Below are positions 1-8,517 of a stretch of 64,000 nt of DNA, piece by piece. The stretch is from positions 33,583 through 97,582 of the forward strand of contig CAIQIQ010000111.1 of assembly GCA_903871935.1 (NCBI GenBank). Reading direction: 5' to 3'. Position numbers and translations under genes: made by a program. Under the pieces are notes generated by a model, which did not search any database, was not told where the DNA came from, and was given only the letters and a program-made list of their open reading frames with translations. Source of the stretch: an uncultured Phycisphaerales bacterium (GTDB lineage: Bacteria > Planctomycetota > Phycisphaerae > Tepidisphaerales > Tepidisphaeraceae). Every line of letters starts with the position of its first letter. Positions within the stretch are counted from its first letter, which is position 1.

Positions 1-89
1 CCAATCTGCCCGCCGCGATGTACCCCGTGCGGCACGACCTCAAAGCGGTCGAGCTTGCGGAAGAACTGTTCGTCGAGTTCGATCGGCAT
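1..89 (-). CDS. Partial gene, N-terminus only (possible DUF58-type protein)
   Basis: An open frame starts at an ATG at 89 on the minus strand and runs off the left edge, giving 29 codons. The residues begin MPIELDEQFFRKLDRFEVV. The pattern of an acidic start, FxRKLDR and then a basic stretch resembles the beginning of DUF58 proteins, which usually follow a MoxR ATPase, but 29 residues are too few to decide. There is no clear Shine-Dalgarno. An in-frame-looking ATG four bases further upstream is followed at once by a stop, so 89 is the only sensible start. Confidence 0.4.
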   Translation of the reverse strand, partial: MPIELDEQFFRKLDRFEVVPHGVHRGGQI

Positions 90-203
90 TACATCTCTAC
101 TACCGCCGCCGTCGCGTCCAGTTGACGACCACTATCCGCGATTCATCACGAGTGAGGATTGGACCACAAAAGCGCGCAAGTCTTTGCCGATGCAGAACTA
201 AAC

Positions 204-231
204 AAGGCCCCGCGTCATCACGCGAGGCCTT
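204..231 (-). terminator. Hairpin downstream of tRNA-Asp
   Basis: An 11-bp stem (204-214 with 221-231, one imperfect pair, 6-nt loop) lies 9 nt past the 3' end of the tRNA on the minus strand. It is followed on that strand by the moderately T-rich TGTTTAGTT. Position and shape fit a terminator of the tRNA transcript. Confidence 0.55.
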
Positions 232-239
232 GCAATAAG

Positions 240-313
240 CGAGGGCGACGGGGATCGAACCCGCAACCTCCGGATCGACAGTCCGGTGCTCTAACCAATT
301 GAGCTACACCCCC
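240..313 (-). tRNA. tRNA-Asp (GUC)
   Basis: The reverse strand folds into a full cloverleaf of 74 nt. The acceptor stem GGGGGTG pairs with CGCCCTC and the discriminator is G, as expected for tRNA-Asp. The anticodon stem CCGGA/TCCGG closes a CTGTCGA loop with anticodon GTC, and the T-arm carries TTCGATC. CCA is not encoded. A good promoter lies just upstream (334-361) and a hairpin just downstream. Confidence 0.97.
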
Positions 314-333
314 GTAAATCGGGAGCGGGGCAG

Positions 334-361
334 AGTCTAGTCGAACTTATTGACCTGTCAA
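334..361 (-). promoter_or_regulatory. Sigma-70-type promoter of tRNA-Asp
   Basis: On the minus strand a perfect -35 TTGACA (361-356) is followed after 16 bp by TAGACT (339-334), which matches four of six positions of TATAAT. The tRNA 5' end is 20 nt beyond the -10. Composition and distance are what a stable-RNA promoter should show. Confidence 0.7.
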
Positions 362-614
362 GCGGTATCATTAGGCACTGGCAGGGCGGTTTCGACTGCG
401 AGATTTCGCTTGCAACACTTGCGCTGATCTGGTGTTGTATGAGCTGAGGAAGGGGCACCGAGTCGGTCCTTCGGGGTTCGGCATGGCCATCGCGAGGCAG
501 GCTGTGCAGATAGGTGTTTGACCACGGAGCGACTGCGGAGTAGCGTTGCTATACTCACCAAGCGGTGTGGAAGCCGCCAGTGTTTTGACCACCTGGGAGT
601 GATTGGACTTGCAC

Positions 615-2933
615 ATGCATCGACTAAAGCGGGGTTTGTTGTACTGTGTTTCCGGCTTCTCCATCGCCGCATTGGCAGTGACCGCGATTCTGCCGGTTCG
701 AGCTGAAGCGCCGGCCGATGGCCTGGCCCAAGCGGCGGCGCTGCCTCTGGCGGATGCCCGTCCTGTTGCCATCGCTGCGCCGCCGGATCGGCTCAAGAGC
801 GATGCCCTGGCGGCCCTGCGCAAAGGTGACTATTCACGCAGCACTGAGTTGCTCAAGCGAGCGGCCGCCTCCGGTGACGATCCGGTGCTGGGGATGATGG
901 CGTCATGGGTGTCCTCCTTCAATACGCAATATGAACAGACGCTTGCCGGCCGCAAAGCGGAGCACGACAAGGCGGTTGCCCGTGCCCAACTGTTGCTGTC
1001 GAAGGGAAAGCCCGAGTACGCCCTGGATGTGGCGGCCAGAGCCTATAGCCTGGCGATCGACAAGCAGGCGTTCCGTCATGAGGTATGGGTGGATGACCTG
1101 ATCCGCACACGGACCGCGGCCGCCGCGGACGCCGAGCAGAGCGGTCAGTGGGACAAAGCCACACGCATCTATGTTGGCCTGAGCGTGCTTGAGCCTGCTG
1201 TTCCGACATGGAAGAGCAAACTCAAGCGTGCCTCGCGGCATCTGCAGATCATGGCGCTCTATACGCCAAGCCAGTTCAAGGCTTTGCAGAAGTCCAGGCA
1301 GAAGGATGATGAAGAAGTCGATCGGTTGCTTCGTGCCGCCGGGCTTATTCCCTCGCCAACCACGCAGGTAGCCGCCGCCACAACGCAACCGGCAGGTCAG
1401 GGCGCCGCGGATGGCTCTGGCACCAAGCCCATGGACCTTGATTCGCCCGATCTCGTGATCGACTGGCGCGATATGCTTAAAGGCATCGACTTCGACATGA
1501 TGCCCCGCGCCATGCACGATGCCGTGGCGAACTATTACCGGGACGTGAACTACCGCACGCTCTCGCTTGGCGGGCTGCAGGCGTTGCGGCTGCTGGCAAC
1601 AACGCCGGGCATTGATGCCGCCTTCCCACGGCTGGGCGACAAAGCGAGTTGTGACAAGTTTCTGGCTGCAGTGGATGAAGCGGTCATTCAGGTGAATCGA
1701 AGTAATCCCGACAGCGACTCCGATTTCAAGTCGATGATCAGCCGCATTCGCGATGGCAATCATGATTCGGTGGATCTGCCCGAAACCGTGCTTGTGCACG
1801 AGTTCATGGACGGGGCCTTGGAGGAGCTGGACCCGTTTTCCACCATGATCTGGCCGCAGCAGCTCGATGAGTTCCGCACCGCGACCGAAGGTGAGTTCAG
1901 CGGCGTTGGCATACAGATCGAACGCAGCGACTCCGGCGACCTGAAGGTGATCAGCCCGATTGAGGACACCCCGGCCTATCATGCTGGAATCAAGGCCGGC
2001 GACCTCATCACCCACATCAATGGCAAGCTTGCCAAAGAAATGATGCTGGATCAGGCGGTGAAGCGCATCAAGGGCCCGAACGGCACCACGGTGACGCTTA
2101 CCGTGCGCTCGCCCGATGGCAACGTCAAAGATTGCACCTTGCGTCGGGAGAACGTGAAGGTGGCGAGCATCAAGGGATGGAAATGCCTGCCGGGCGGCGC
2201 CTGGGACTGGGTGATCGATCCGGTGCAGCGCATCGGTTACCTGCGCTTGACCAATTTCTCCAAGACCTCTACGGACGACCTTGATCGTGCCGTAAAGCAG
2301 ATGCAGACCCAGGGCATCAAAGGAATGGTGCTGGATCTCCGCTCTGATCCGGGCGGCCTTCTGACCACAGCCGTGGATGTGGCCGATCGCTTCATCAAGG
2401 ATGGGGCGATTGTCTCGACCAAGGCTGATCGAGAAACCCCGCAGTCGCCGTCGAAGAGCGAAGCTGATCCCGACACGAAGAAGATCACCATGCCCACGGT
2501 GGTGCTGGTGAACCAGTTCTCTGCCTCTGCCAGCGAGATCCTCGCCGGCGCCTTGAAAGATCACCATCGGGCTCTGATCGTCGGCGAGCGCACCTATGGC
2601 AAAGGCTCCGTGCAGATGCTCTTCCGGGTTACCGGGCGCAATGCCGTGCTGAAGCTGACCACCAGCCATTATTATCTGCCCAGTGGCCGCTGCCTGCATC
2701 GCGAAGAAAACAGCACCGAATGGGGTGTTGATCCTGATTTCGCGATAGAGATGAGTCCGGACCAGATGCGCGCTGTCGCTGAGGCGCGGCAGCAGATGGA
2801 CATCGTCTACCAGCCCAGCGAGCAGCCTCGGCCGGAGCCGACAACCAAGCCGGCCGACCTGCTGGAACTGGATCCGCAGCTCGGCGCCGCCGTGATGCTG
2901 ATGCGCCTGCAGGTTGCCGGCGTGCAACTCTAA
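615..2933 (+). CDS. S41-family C-terminal processing peptidase (Ctp/Prc type)
   Basis: Periplasmic serine protease of about 772 residues. A signal peptide (MHRLKRGLLYCVSGFSIAAL then a VRAEA cleavage region) is followed by a long helical, TPR-like N-terminal part. The PDZ domain sits around residues 420-500 (GVGIQIE..GDLITHINGK). The S41 protease domain holds the second Ser of SASASE (about 638) and Lys 663 in TYGKGSVQ, the Ser-Lys dyad of the family, 25 residues apart as in E. coli Prc. Such proteases trim or degrade periplasmic and membrane proteins. At 772 residues it is longer than CtpA and nearer to Prc. The ATG at 615 is chosen; a TTG at 603 lies nearer to the GGGAG at 595-599, so the start is uncertain by four codons. 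Its stop is 11 bp before the next gene. Confidence 0.93.
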   Translation: MHRLKRGLLYCVSGFSIAALAVTAILPVRAEAPADGLAQAAALPLADARPVAIAAPPDRLKSDALAALRKGDYSRSTELLKRAAASGDDPVLGMMASWVSSFNTQYEQTLAGRKAEHDKAVARAQLLLSKGKPEYALDVAARAYSLAIDKQAFRHEVWVDDLIRTRTAAAADAEQSGQWDKATRIYVGLSVLEPAVPTWKSKLKRASRHLQIMALYTPSQFKALQKSRQKDDEEVDRLLRAAGLIPSPTTQVAAATTQPAGQGAADGSGTKPMDLDSPDLVIDWRDMLKGIDFDMMPRAMHDAVANYYRDVNYRTLSLGGLQALRLLATTPGIDAAFPRLGDKASCDKFLAAVDEAVIQVNRSNPDSDSDFKSMISRIRDGNHDSVDLPETVLVHEFMDGALEELDPFSTMIWPQQLDEFRTATEGEFSGVGIQIERSDSGDLKVISPIEDTPAYHAGIKAGDLITHINGKLAKEMMLDQAVKRIKGPNGTTVTLTVRSPDGNVKDCTLRRENVKVASIKGWKCLPGGAWDWVIDPVQRIGYLRLTNFSKTSTDDLDRAVKQMQTQGIKGMVLDLRSDPGGLLTTAVDVADRFIKDGAIVSTKADRETPQSPSKSEADPDTKKITMPTVVLVNQFSASASEILAGALKDHHRALIVGERTYGKGSVQMLFRVTGRNAVLKLTTSHYYLPSGRCLHREENSTEWGVDPDFAIEMSPDQMRAVAEARQQMDIVYQPSEQPRPEPTTKPADLLELDPQLGAAVMLMRLQVAGVQL

Positions 2934-2944
2934 CGAAATTCACG

Positions 2945-3688
2945 ATGGCCAGCATCAAATTCTTCGACGCGCATTACCACGTGTGGGAACAGACCAAGCC
3001 GGAGTTTACCACCAGGCTGCTGGACTCAGGTGGCATCGACGGCTTGAACCTGATCCTCGCTCGGCCGGGAACTGCGGATCCGGAAGCCGCCAACGCTGAA
3101 GCGTACGCGCTCAAGGAAAAACACCAGAAGCGCGTGCAACTGGCCTGCTGGGTCGATCCCCGGGAGCAGGATTACCTCGCCGGGCTGACACACTTCCTGG
3201 ACACGCATCCGCAGGTCACCGGGATCAAGATTCATCCCGTCGCCCAGAAACTGCCAATCACCGAAGAAAACTTCGGACCGACCATGGACGTGGCGCTGCA
3301 GCGCGACCTGTACGTCATCACCCACACCGAGCCGCGCCCGGGATTTAACGCCATGAGCTTTTTCGACTTGATGAAGCAACGGTCGAAGCTACGGTTCATC
3401 GTTGGCCACGGCTCGCCCATCGAAGAAGCGATGTACATGGCGATGGCATTCGAGAATTGCTACGTGGAACCTTCGTGGCTGGGATTCTTCTCGCTGACGT
3501 TCGAGATGGCCGAACGCCTGGGGGGATATCACAAGATCATGGCCGGCACCGACGGTCCGGGATGGTTTCACGGGTTTGCCGGCGACCCGTTCGAGGACAT
3601 CGTTCAGCGCGCTCGCGGCTACCTGCCAACGATGCGCCAAGTGCAGATGTTCTGCCACGAAAACGCAGCAAATTTCTTCCGGTTGTGA
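2945..3688 (+). CDS. Amidohydrolase-2-type metal-dependent hydrolase
   Basis: A 247-residue TIM-barrel hydrolase of the amidohydrolase superfamily. It has the N-terminal metal motif FFDAHYHVWE (HxH), GIKIHP on a following strand, ITHTEPRP, the FIVGHGSP strand His, and AGTDGP with the metal-ligand Asp near the C-terminus. No signal peptide is seen, so it is cytoplasmic. The substrate cannot be read from the sequence. It begins 11 bp after the S41 protease on the same strand, so the two are probably co-transcribed, though no functional link is evident. Confidence 0.85.
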   Translation: MASIKFFDAHYHVWEQTKPEFTTRLLDSGGIDGLNLILARPGTADPEAANAEAYALKEKHQKRVQLACWVDPREQDYLAGLTHFLDTHPQVTGIKIHPVAQKLPITEENFGPTMDVALQRDLYVITHTEPRPGFNAMSFFDLMKQRSKLRFIVGHGSPIEEAMYMAMAFENCYVEPSWLGFFSLTFEMAERLGGYHKIMAGTDGPGWFHGFAGDPFEDIVQRARGYLPTMRQVQMFCHENAANFFRL

Positions 3689-3712
3689 GCAAAGACGATA
3701 GGTAGAGGAACG

Positions 3713-4015
3713 TGTTTCTTCTCAGTCGAATACCCATACTCCTGCCAGATAAGTAGGAAATGCCACCCGAACTGCGCACACGATCTTGAGCGCCTTTGTC
3801 GCAATCGGTCGCGCGGATTACCGAATGCCGCCAACTATGCACACGAACCTGAGCACCTTTCCCACTTCCTCCGTGCCTACATTCCGGACTTATCCACAAT
3901 CCCATCGAACTTGATCATTTCTTCCTGCGATTCCGTTCTAACTCCTCGTTAACACAAAACATAGCACCATGGTGGTATCCCCTCGAACAACCTGCGCACC
4001 TGCTACTTATCCACA
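3713..4015 (-). repeat. Dispersed intergenic element, copy A (paired DnaA boxes)
   Basis: Gene-free stretch between the amidohydrolase and gdhA. Read on the minus strand it starts with a perfect DnaA box (plus-strand TTATCCACA at 4007-4015), then AGGTGCGCAGGTT, a GGGGATACC core, and a second perfect box (3890-3898) exactly 117 bp away. Beyond it lie two copies of AAAGG(T/C)GCTCA(A/G)GWTCGTG ending at 3860 and 3797, 63 bp apart, an imperfect CCTAC/GCAGG hairpin, and a decayed form of the TATTCGGTTGTC 20-mer near 3721-3738. The same order recurs at 9.5, 23.6 and 48.6 kb. No open frame of quality is present. The remaining 4016-4303, up to gdhA, shows nothing recognisable. Confidence 0.8.
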
Positions 4016-4303
4016 GCCGCTTTCTCGTCCTTTGCCGTCAATCCAGAATCCAGAATGCATGGATTCCACCCTCCGCTCTTCGCCTGGCCACGCCCCGCGC
4101 CAGCGCGGATCCGAGGCACCCGCCCGCCAGGAGTCTCGCCAGCCGGGTTTGTCTTGCCTAACATGGAGTAGGAGCCTCTCGCCCGCCCGTGGCTGCTCGA
4201 GACCCCTGGAGCAAATGTGGCTATTCAACCATTACCTGGCCTCGCTTGGGAGCGTCTGCCAAGGAATGGCACCAAATCGATCTCAGTCTGAGGAGAACAC
4301 AGC

Positions 4304-5713
4304 ATGAGTACGATCACAGTGCCCGAACAGAAAACCGATGCCAGTTCAGAGGCAGCCGTCGCCGCCTTCATGGAGCGCGTTGAGGCTCAGTCAGCGGGTG
4401 AGAAAGTCTTTCACCAGGCCGTCCGTGAGGCGGTGCGCTCGGTCATGCCGCTGGTGCTGACAACTCCGGCCTACCGACAGGCCAGGATTCTGGAGCGCAT
4501 GGTCGTACCCGATCGCGTGATCATCTTTCGCGTGACATGGGTCGATGACAAAGGGCAGGTCCAGGTGAACCGCGGCTATCGCGTGCAGATGAACGGCGCG
4601 ATCGGACCTTACAAGGGTGGGCTGCGCTTCCACCCCTCGGTGAACATTGGCATCTTGAAATTCCTGGCGTTCGAGCAAACGCTCAAGAACAGCCTCACAA
4701 CGCTCCCCATGGGCGGTGCCAAGGGCGGCTCCGATTTCGATCCGCATAGCAGGACCGATGGCGAGATCATGCGCTTCTGCCATGCGTTTATGAATGAGTT
4801 GTACAGCTACATCGGTCCCGATATCGATGTCCCGGCCGGCGATATGGGCGTTGGCGGCCGCGAGATCGGCTTCCTCTTCGGCCAGTATCGTAAGCTCACC
4901 CACCGCTTCAACGGTGTTCTGACCGGCAAGGGCTTCAACTGGGGCGGATCCAACCTGCGGCCGGAGGCCACCGGCTACGGGGCCGTCTACTTTGCCCAGG
5001 AAATGCTCGCATCTCGTGAGCAGGAGATCGCCGGGAAGGTGGCAACTGTCTCCGGCTCCGGCAATGTAGCCCAATACACCGTCGAAAAGCTCAACGCGCT
5101 GGGTGCAAAGTCCGTCACGCTCTCAGACTCCGAGGGCACGATCGTCGATATGGACGGCATCAATTCCGACAAGCTGGCGTGGGTGATGCAGCTCAAGAAC
5201 GTCCGCCGTGGCCGCATTCGCGAATACGCTGAACACTTCAAGGGTGCAAAGTTCCTCCCCGGCAAACGCCCCTGGGATGTGCCTTGCGACCTGGCATTCC
5301 CCAGCGCCACGCAAAACGAACTCGATGCTGTGGATGCCAGCAACCTGGTGAAGAATGGTTGCACGTGTGTCAGCGAGGGCGCCAATATGCCTTCGACTCC
5401 CGAAGCCGTTGAAGTCTTCCTCGAGCACCACATCCTTTACGGGCCAGGCAAGGCCGCCAACGCCGGCGGCGTGGCAGTCTCGGGTCTGGAGATGAGCCAG
5501 AACGCCACCTGCCTGCAGCGCACGCGCGAGGATGTCGATGCGCAACTTCGCCGCATCATGAAGTCGATCCATGCCAACTGCGTCCGCTACGGCAGCATTG
5601 AGGGCGAAACCGGGAACGGCAAGCCCGGCCGGTTTGTCAACTACCTCCGGGGGGCGAACATCGCCGGCTTCATCAAAGTTGCCGATGCAATGGTTCAACA
5701 GGGTGTGCTGTAG
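4304..5713 (+). CDS. gdhA: NADP-dependent glutamate dehydrogenase
   Basis: 469 residues, close to the 445-450 typical for hexameric NADP-type enzymes, with about 15 extra N-terminal residues. It makes glutamate from 2-oxoglutarate and ammonia in the cytoplasm. The glutamate-binding Lys104 (GPYKGGLRFHP) and catalytic Lys140 (PMGGAKGGSDFDP) are 36 residues apart, as in E. coli GdhA. The dinucleotide fold begins with VSGSGNVAQY. GAGGAG 8 nt before the ATG supports the start. It is monocistronic: repeat copy A lies upstream and a strong hairpin follows the stop. Confidence 0.97.
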   Translation: MSTITVPEQKTDASSEAAVAAFMERVEAQSAGEKVFHQAVREAVRSVMPLVLTTPAYRQARILERMVVPDRVIIFRVTWVDDKGQVQVNRGYRVQMNGAIGPYKGGLRFHPSVNIGILKFLAFEQTLKNSLTTLPMGGAKGGSDFDPHSRTDGEIMRFCHAFMNELYSYIGPDIDVPAGDMGVGGREIGFLFGQYRKLTHRFNGVLTGKGFNWGGSNLRPEATGYGAVYFAQEMLASREQEIAGKVATVSGSGNVAQYTVEKLNALGAKSVTLSDSEGTIVDMDGINSDKLAWVMQLKNVRRGRIREYAEHFKGAKFLPGKRPWDVPCDLAFPSATQNELDAVDASNLVKNGCTCVSEGANMPSTPEAVEVFLEHHILYGPGKAANAGGVAVSGLEMSQNATCLQRTREDVDAQLRRIMKSIHANCVRYGSIEGETGNGKPGRFVNYLRGANIAGFIKVADAMVQQGVL

Positions 5714-5735
5714 CTAAGAATATGGAAAGTAACCT

Positions 5736-5765
5736 GAGGGTGAGCGGAAGTTTCCGCTCACCCTC
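5736..5765. terminator. Strong hairpin between convergent genes
   Basis: A perfect 12-14-bp stem (GAGGGTGAGCGG with its complement, small AAGTTT loop) lies 23 bp past the gdhA stop and 57 bp past the end of the convergent prepilin-like gene. There is no long T-run on either side, but the stem is G+C-rich. It probably ends transcripts from both directions. Confidence 0.7.
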
Positions 5766-5821
5766 TGTTCGTATCTGATGCCATCGGTCGAGGCCCACGG
5801 CATTACGTTGCGGTTCAGGGC

Positions 5822-6679
5822 TCAGTTCCACTTGAACAGGCTGTTGTCCTTGGGGCCGAACCACCCCAGGAGGTACTGATCGTACCGGACGCCCATGGGA
5901 TTGTTGATCGAGTCCGCAGCATCCCATGTCCAATCCATGACTTCCGATGTCACGTGCATGTCCAGCCAGCACACGTTGGCATGCCTGCTATGACGGAAGT
6001 GGATAGAGGGCGCGGCCGCCCAATCGCCGGGGAAATACGGAGCCTCGCAGAACGAATACTCGATCAGGGTCTGTGAATCGTATACGTCGAAGTATGCGGT
6101 ATCGGTCAGCAGCACCTTGTTGCTGGCATCCCGGATCTGGGTGCCTTTCATCGGTGTGCGGTATTCCTGTTCGGTGAAACTGTTCCGATAGGCGATCGTC
6201 GAACCCATGTGCATCATGTTGTAGCCATAGCCGCCGCAGCCTGCCTCGAAGCCGCCGGGTTGTATGTCGTACGTGGCCAGCGCCGGGCACTGCTTGATGC
6301 GATCGGTCTGCAGGTACTTCAGCAGCGGCGAGGGTTCGCGGTTGAAATCAAACGGCTGATCGAGAGCCGGGCGCGAACCGTGCCAGCGGTAGAGATCGGT
6401 ACCGCCCCAGTACTGCTCCGGCGCCGCCTGCGGCAGGTAACCTTGATTGTCGTTGCTGTACATAAGAATCCCGGTGGCAAGCTGACGCAGATTACTCATG
6501 CACTGGACTGACGCCGCTGCCCGCCGGGCGGCGGAGAGTGCCGGAAGGAGCAGCCCAATCAGAACCGCGATGATGCCGATAACGACGAGCAGCTCCACCA
6601 GGGTAAACGCGGACGCTGGTTTGCGTGATGCCCGGGAACTCTCGTGCAAGGGAAGCGCAGACGAAGCGCGCAACAACAT
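5822..6679 (-). CDS. Prepilin-type N-terminal domain protein (planctomycete H-X9-DG / DUF1559-like)
   Basis: 285 residues. A basic leader is followed by [20 protein letters not shown], the type IV/type II prepilin cleavage and helix motif, with the conserved Glu at +5. The helix continues [18 protein letters not shown], then [22 protein letters not shown] and, near the end, [17 protein letters not shown], a variant of the H-X9-DG signature. Such proteins are thought to be exported pseudopilin-like proteins, very abundant in planctomycetes and of unknown role. The start at 6679 is set by AAGGAG 6-7 nt upstream; upstream codons in frame lie in the regulatory leader. Its leader carries a cobalamin riboswitch and a terminator-like stem, so expression is probably B12-responsive. 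Confidence 0.88.
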   Translation of the reverse strand: MLLRASSALPLHESSRASRKPASAFTLVELLVVIGIIAVLIGLLLPALSAARRAAASVQCMSNLRQLATGILMYSNDNQGYLPQAAPEQYWGGTDLYRWHGSRPALDQPFDFNREPSPLLKYLQTDRIKQCPALATYDIQPGGFEAGCGGYGYNMMHMGSTIAYRNSFTEQEYRTPMKGTQIRDASNKVLLTDTAYFDVYDSQTLIEYSFCEAPYFPGDWAAAPSIHFRHSRHANVCWLDMHVTSEVMDWTWDAADSINNPMGVRYDQYLLGWFGPKDNSLFKWN

Positions 6680-6690
6680 GAAGGACTCCT

Positions 6691-6776
6691 TCGGCCAAGT
6701 CGCGTGGCCGAACAAAAAGCCCCGGCTTCGCGAGCGCCCGCAACGCAGCTTGTACGGGCACAGGTGGAACCGGGGC
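6691..6776 (-). terminator. Terminator-like stem and RBS-proximal hairpin in the riboswitch leader
   Basis: On the minus strand a long hairpin is closed by GCCCCGG/CCGGGGC (6776-6770 with 6725-6719), contains an inner GCCCG/CGGGC stem, and is followed directly by TTTTTG (6718-6713), the form of an intrinsic terminator. Next comes a 7-bp hairpin (6711-6705 with 6697-6691, TCGGCCA/TGGCCGA) that abuts the AAGGAG Shine-Dalgarno of the prepilin-like gene. Both stand between the riboswitch and the start codon, as an expression platform would. Confidence 0.65.
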
Positions 6777-6913
6777 AACTTCAGTTTCGTGTTGCGCAAT
6801 CCGCATGCCGTGGTGATGCAATGCAGATCGTATGGCCCGGCCGTCCTGAGTATCGCGAAGACGGTACCGAAATACGGCACAGGCGAACAGTTTCGCCCGC
6901 ACCATCGCTTGAA

Positions 6914-7138
6914 GGCAGGTCTTCTGGCTCGGGATTGAGCTTTATCGAGCCGGCGATCCCTGATCTGGCCGATTCGACTCTCCGGGGCCTTCCCATCCTG
7001 ATCACAGGACAGTGGCGACCGGACTTCTGCGGGGTTGCCATCGCTGGCAGACCCGTATCCCTTACAGCGGCGCGTCCGCGGCGGGTTTTCACCGCACTTC
7101 CCATTGCCTTGCCCGTGAACACATCACCGGCTAAGGCA
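6914..7138 (-). promoter_or_regulatory. Cobalamin (adenosylcobalamin-type) riboswitch
   Basis: The minus strand carries the conserved blocks of the cobalamin aptamer in order: GGTGAAAACCCGCCGCGG, a GCCGCTGTAAGGG block, GCCACTG, GGGAAGGCCCCGG, and the 3' block GAGCCAGAAGACCTGCC ending near 6914. The 5' limit is approximate. It reads toward the prepilin-like gene, whose start is about 235 nt downstream. The divergent rex gene is on the other strand and is not under its control. Confidence 0.93.
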
Positions 7139-7222
7139 GGCGTACTGCCACCTTCAGCGTCAGGGAGAGAAGGTTACCATATGGTCGGCCCGATGCAATT
7201 GTGCCTCATTCCGATTTGTTTC

Positions 7223-7250
7223 TTGACCCGCGGCATCCACTCACAATAAT
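7223..7250 (+). promoter_or_regulatory. Predicted promoter of rex
   Basis: TTGACC (7223-7228), a 16-bp spacer and AATAAT (7245-7250) fit sigma-70 -35/-10 elements, 20 bp before the rex ATG. TCACAA (7241-7246), a half of the Rex operator consensus, overlaps the -10, so autoregulation is possible, but no full palindrome is seen. Confidence 0.5.
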
Positions 7251-7270
7251 CGGTAGACTGCAAATCAAAG

Positions 7271-7924
7271 ATGGCAGTGGAAACACCCAGACCAGCGTTC
7301 GTTCCAAATCCCGCGGTGCGGCGGCTGAGCTATTACCTGCGCCAGTTGGAGAGCTACCAGAAGAAGGGTCGGCGCACGGTTTCTTCAAAGCAGTTGGGCG
7401 TGGCCCTTGGTTATACCGATGCCCAGGTGCGCAAGGACCTCGCGTATTTCGGGCAGTTTGGCCATCCGGGCATCGGCTATAAGGTGGATGAACTCTCATC
7501 GCATATCCGCCAGATTATCGGTACGGATAAGACATGGGGTACGATCCTGGTGGGCGCGGGCAACCTCGGCCGGGCACTGCTGGCGTATGCCGGCTTCGAG
7601 TCCAAGGGGTTCCGGATTGTCGCGGTGTTCGACAGTGATGAGCGGAAGATTGGCCAGAGCTACGGGTCGCACCATATCCGGCCGACCAGCGATATTCGCC
7701 TGTATGTGCAGGAGCATCGGGCGCGCCTGGCGATCCTGGCAGTGCCGGCCGACGTCGCCCAGGATGTCGCTGATGATCTGGTGAATGCCGGCATCCAGGG
7801 GATTCTGAATTTTGCACCGGTGGCGTTGGTGGTGCCGCCCTATGTCGCTTTGAGTTCCGTGGATGTCGCCATCCAGCTTGAGCAGTTGGCCTTCCACCTG
7901 CACAGCGCTCGCAAGAAAGCGTAG
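7271..7924 (+). CDS. rex: Redox-sensing transcriptional repressor Rex
   Basis: 217 residues, the usual Rex length. The N-terminal winged-helix (about 10-85) contains RRLSYYLRQLE and the recognition region SSKQLGVALGYTDAQVRKDLAYFG. The Rossmann NAD(H)-binding domain starts with ILVGAGNLGRALLAYAGF and the C-terminal helix is the domain-swapped dimer element. Rex represses respiration and fermentation genes until the NADH/NAD+ ratio rises. The CYTH protein gene follows after 9 bp and is likely co-transcribed. Confidence 0.97.
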   Translation: MAVETPRPAFVPNPAVRRLSYYLRQLESYQKKGRRTVSSKQLGVALGYTDAQVRKDLAYFGQFGHPGIGYKVDELSSHIRQIIGTDKTWGTILVGAGNLGRALLAYAGFESKGFRIVAVFDSDERKIGQSYGSHHIRPTSDIRLYVQEHRARLAILAVPADVAQDVADDLVNAGIQGILNFAPVALVVPPYVALSSVDVAIQLEQLAFHLHSARKKA

Positions 7925-7933
7925 GGTCGACGG

Positions 7934-8497
7934 ATGCCGCTGGAGACCGAGATCAAGCTGCGCATCAGCGATCATGCCATGATGGTCCAGCGGCTCAGGG
8001 GAGCCGGGGCGAAGTTCATCCGCCGGGAACTGGAGATCAACACCTTTCTGGATACACCCGATGCCGCGCTGCGGCGTGGCGGGGCGGGCTTGCGCGTGCG
8101 CCTGGCCCGCGATCTGGACGCCGGGACCCAGCGCATCATCATCACCCACAAGGGGCCAAGACAGGCCGGGGCAATGAAGATCCGGCCGGAGACCGAAGCG
8201 GCGGTCAGCTCATACGAGGATGCCGTGGCGCTGCTTGGGGCGCTGGGCTATGAGGTCACGCTGTCGTTCGAGAAGCGCCGCGAGACTTGGGAACTGGGCG
8301 CCTGCGAAGTTGTCCTGGACGAGTTGCCGGAGACCCTGGGCAGGTACGTCGAGATCGAAGGGGAGGATGAGCGCGCCGTGCAGGCCGTGCGGGGGCAGTT
8401 GCAGCTCAACGATGCGATCGTGGAGAGCGAGGGCTACGCGGTGCTGGTGGCTGAGTATCTGCAGCAGAGCGGCCGGACGAAACTGGTCTTCGTGTAA
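7934..8497 (+). CDS. CYTH-domain protein (CyaB / thiamine-triphosphatase-like)
   Basis: 187 residues. It opens with the CYTH signature LETEIKLRI (ExExK), followed by the alternating basic and acidic strands of the triphosphate tunnel: LRVRLAR, IITHKGPR, KIRPETEA, FEKRRETWEL, VVLDELP and YVEIEGE. The family binds triphosphates with divalent metal; members are class IV adenylate cyclases or tri(poly)phosphatases. The sequence does not decide which. It sits 9 bp behind rex and probably shares its transcript. Confidence 0.9.
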   Translation: MPLETEIKLRISDHAMMVQRLRGAGAKFIRRELEINTFLDTPDAALRRGGAGLRVRLARDLDAGTQRIIITHKGPRQAGAMKIRPETEAAVSSYEDAVALLGALGYEVTLSFEKRRETWELGACEVVLDELPETLGRYVEIEGEDERAVQAVRGQLQLNDAIVESEGYAVLVAEYLQQSGRTKLVFV

Positions 8498-8517
8498 GAC
8501 GGCTTCGGCAATCCGCT

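Noticed and set aside
903..2927. 674-codon minus-strand open frame opposite the S41 protease
   Set aside because: Antisense shadow of a G+C-rich gene; low-complexity His/Arg/Ala composition and no domain motifs.
3890..4015. Replication origin because of DnaA boxes
   Set aside because: Only two boxes, no AT-rich unwinding region and no dnaA/dnaN/gidA nearby, and the same pair occurs at two more loci.
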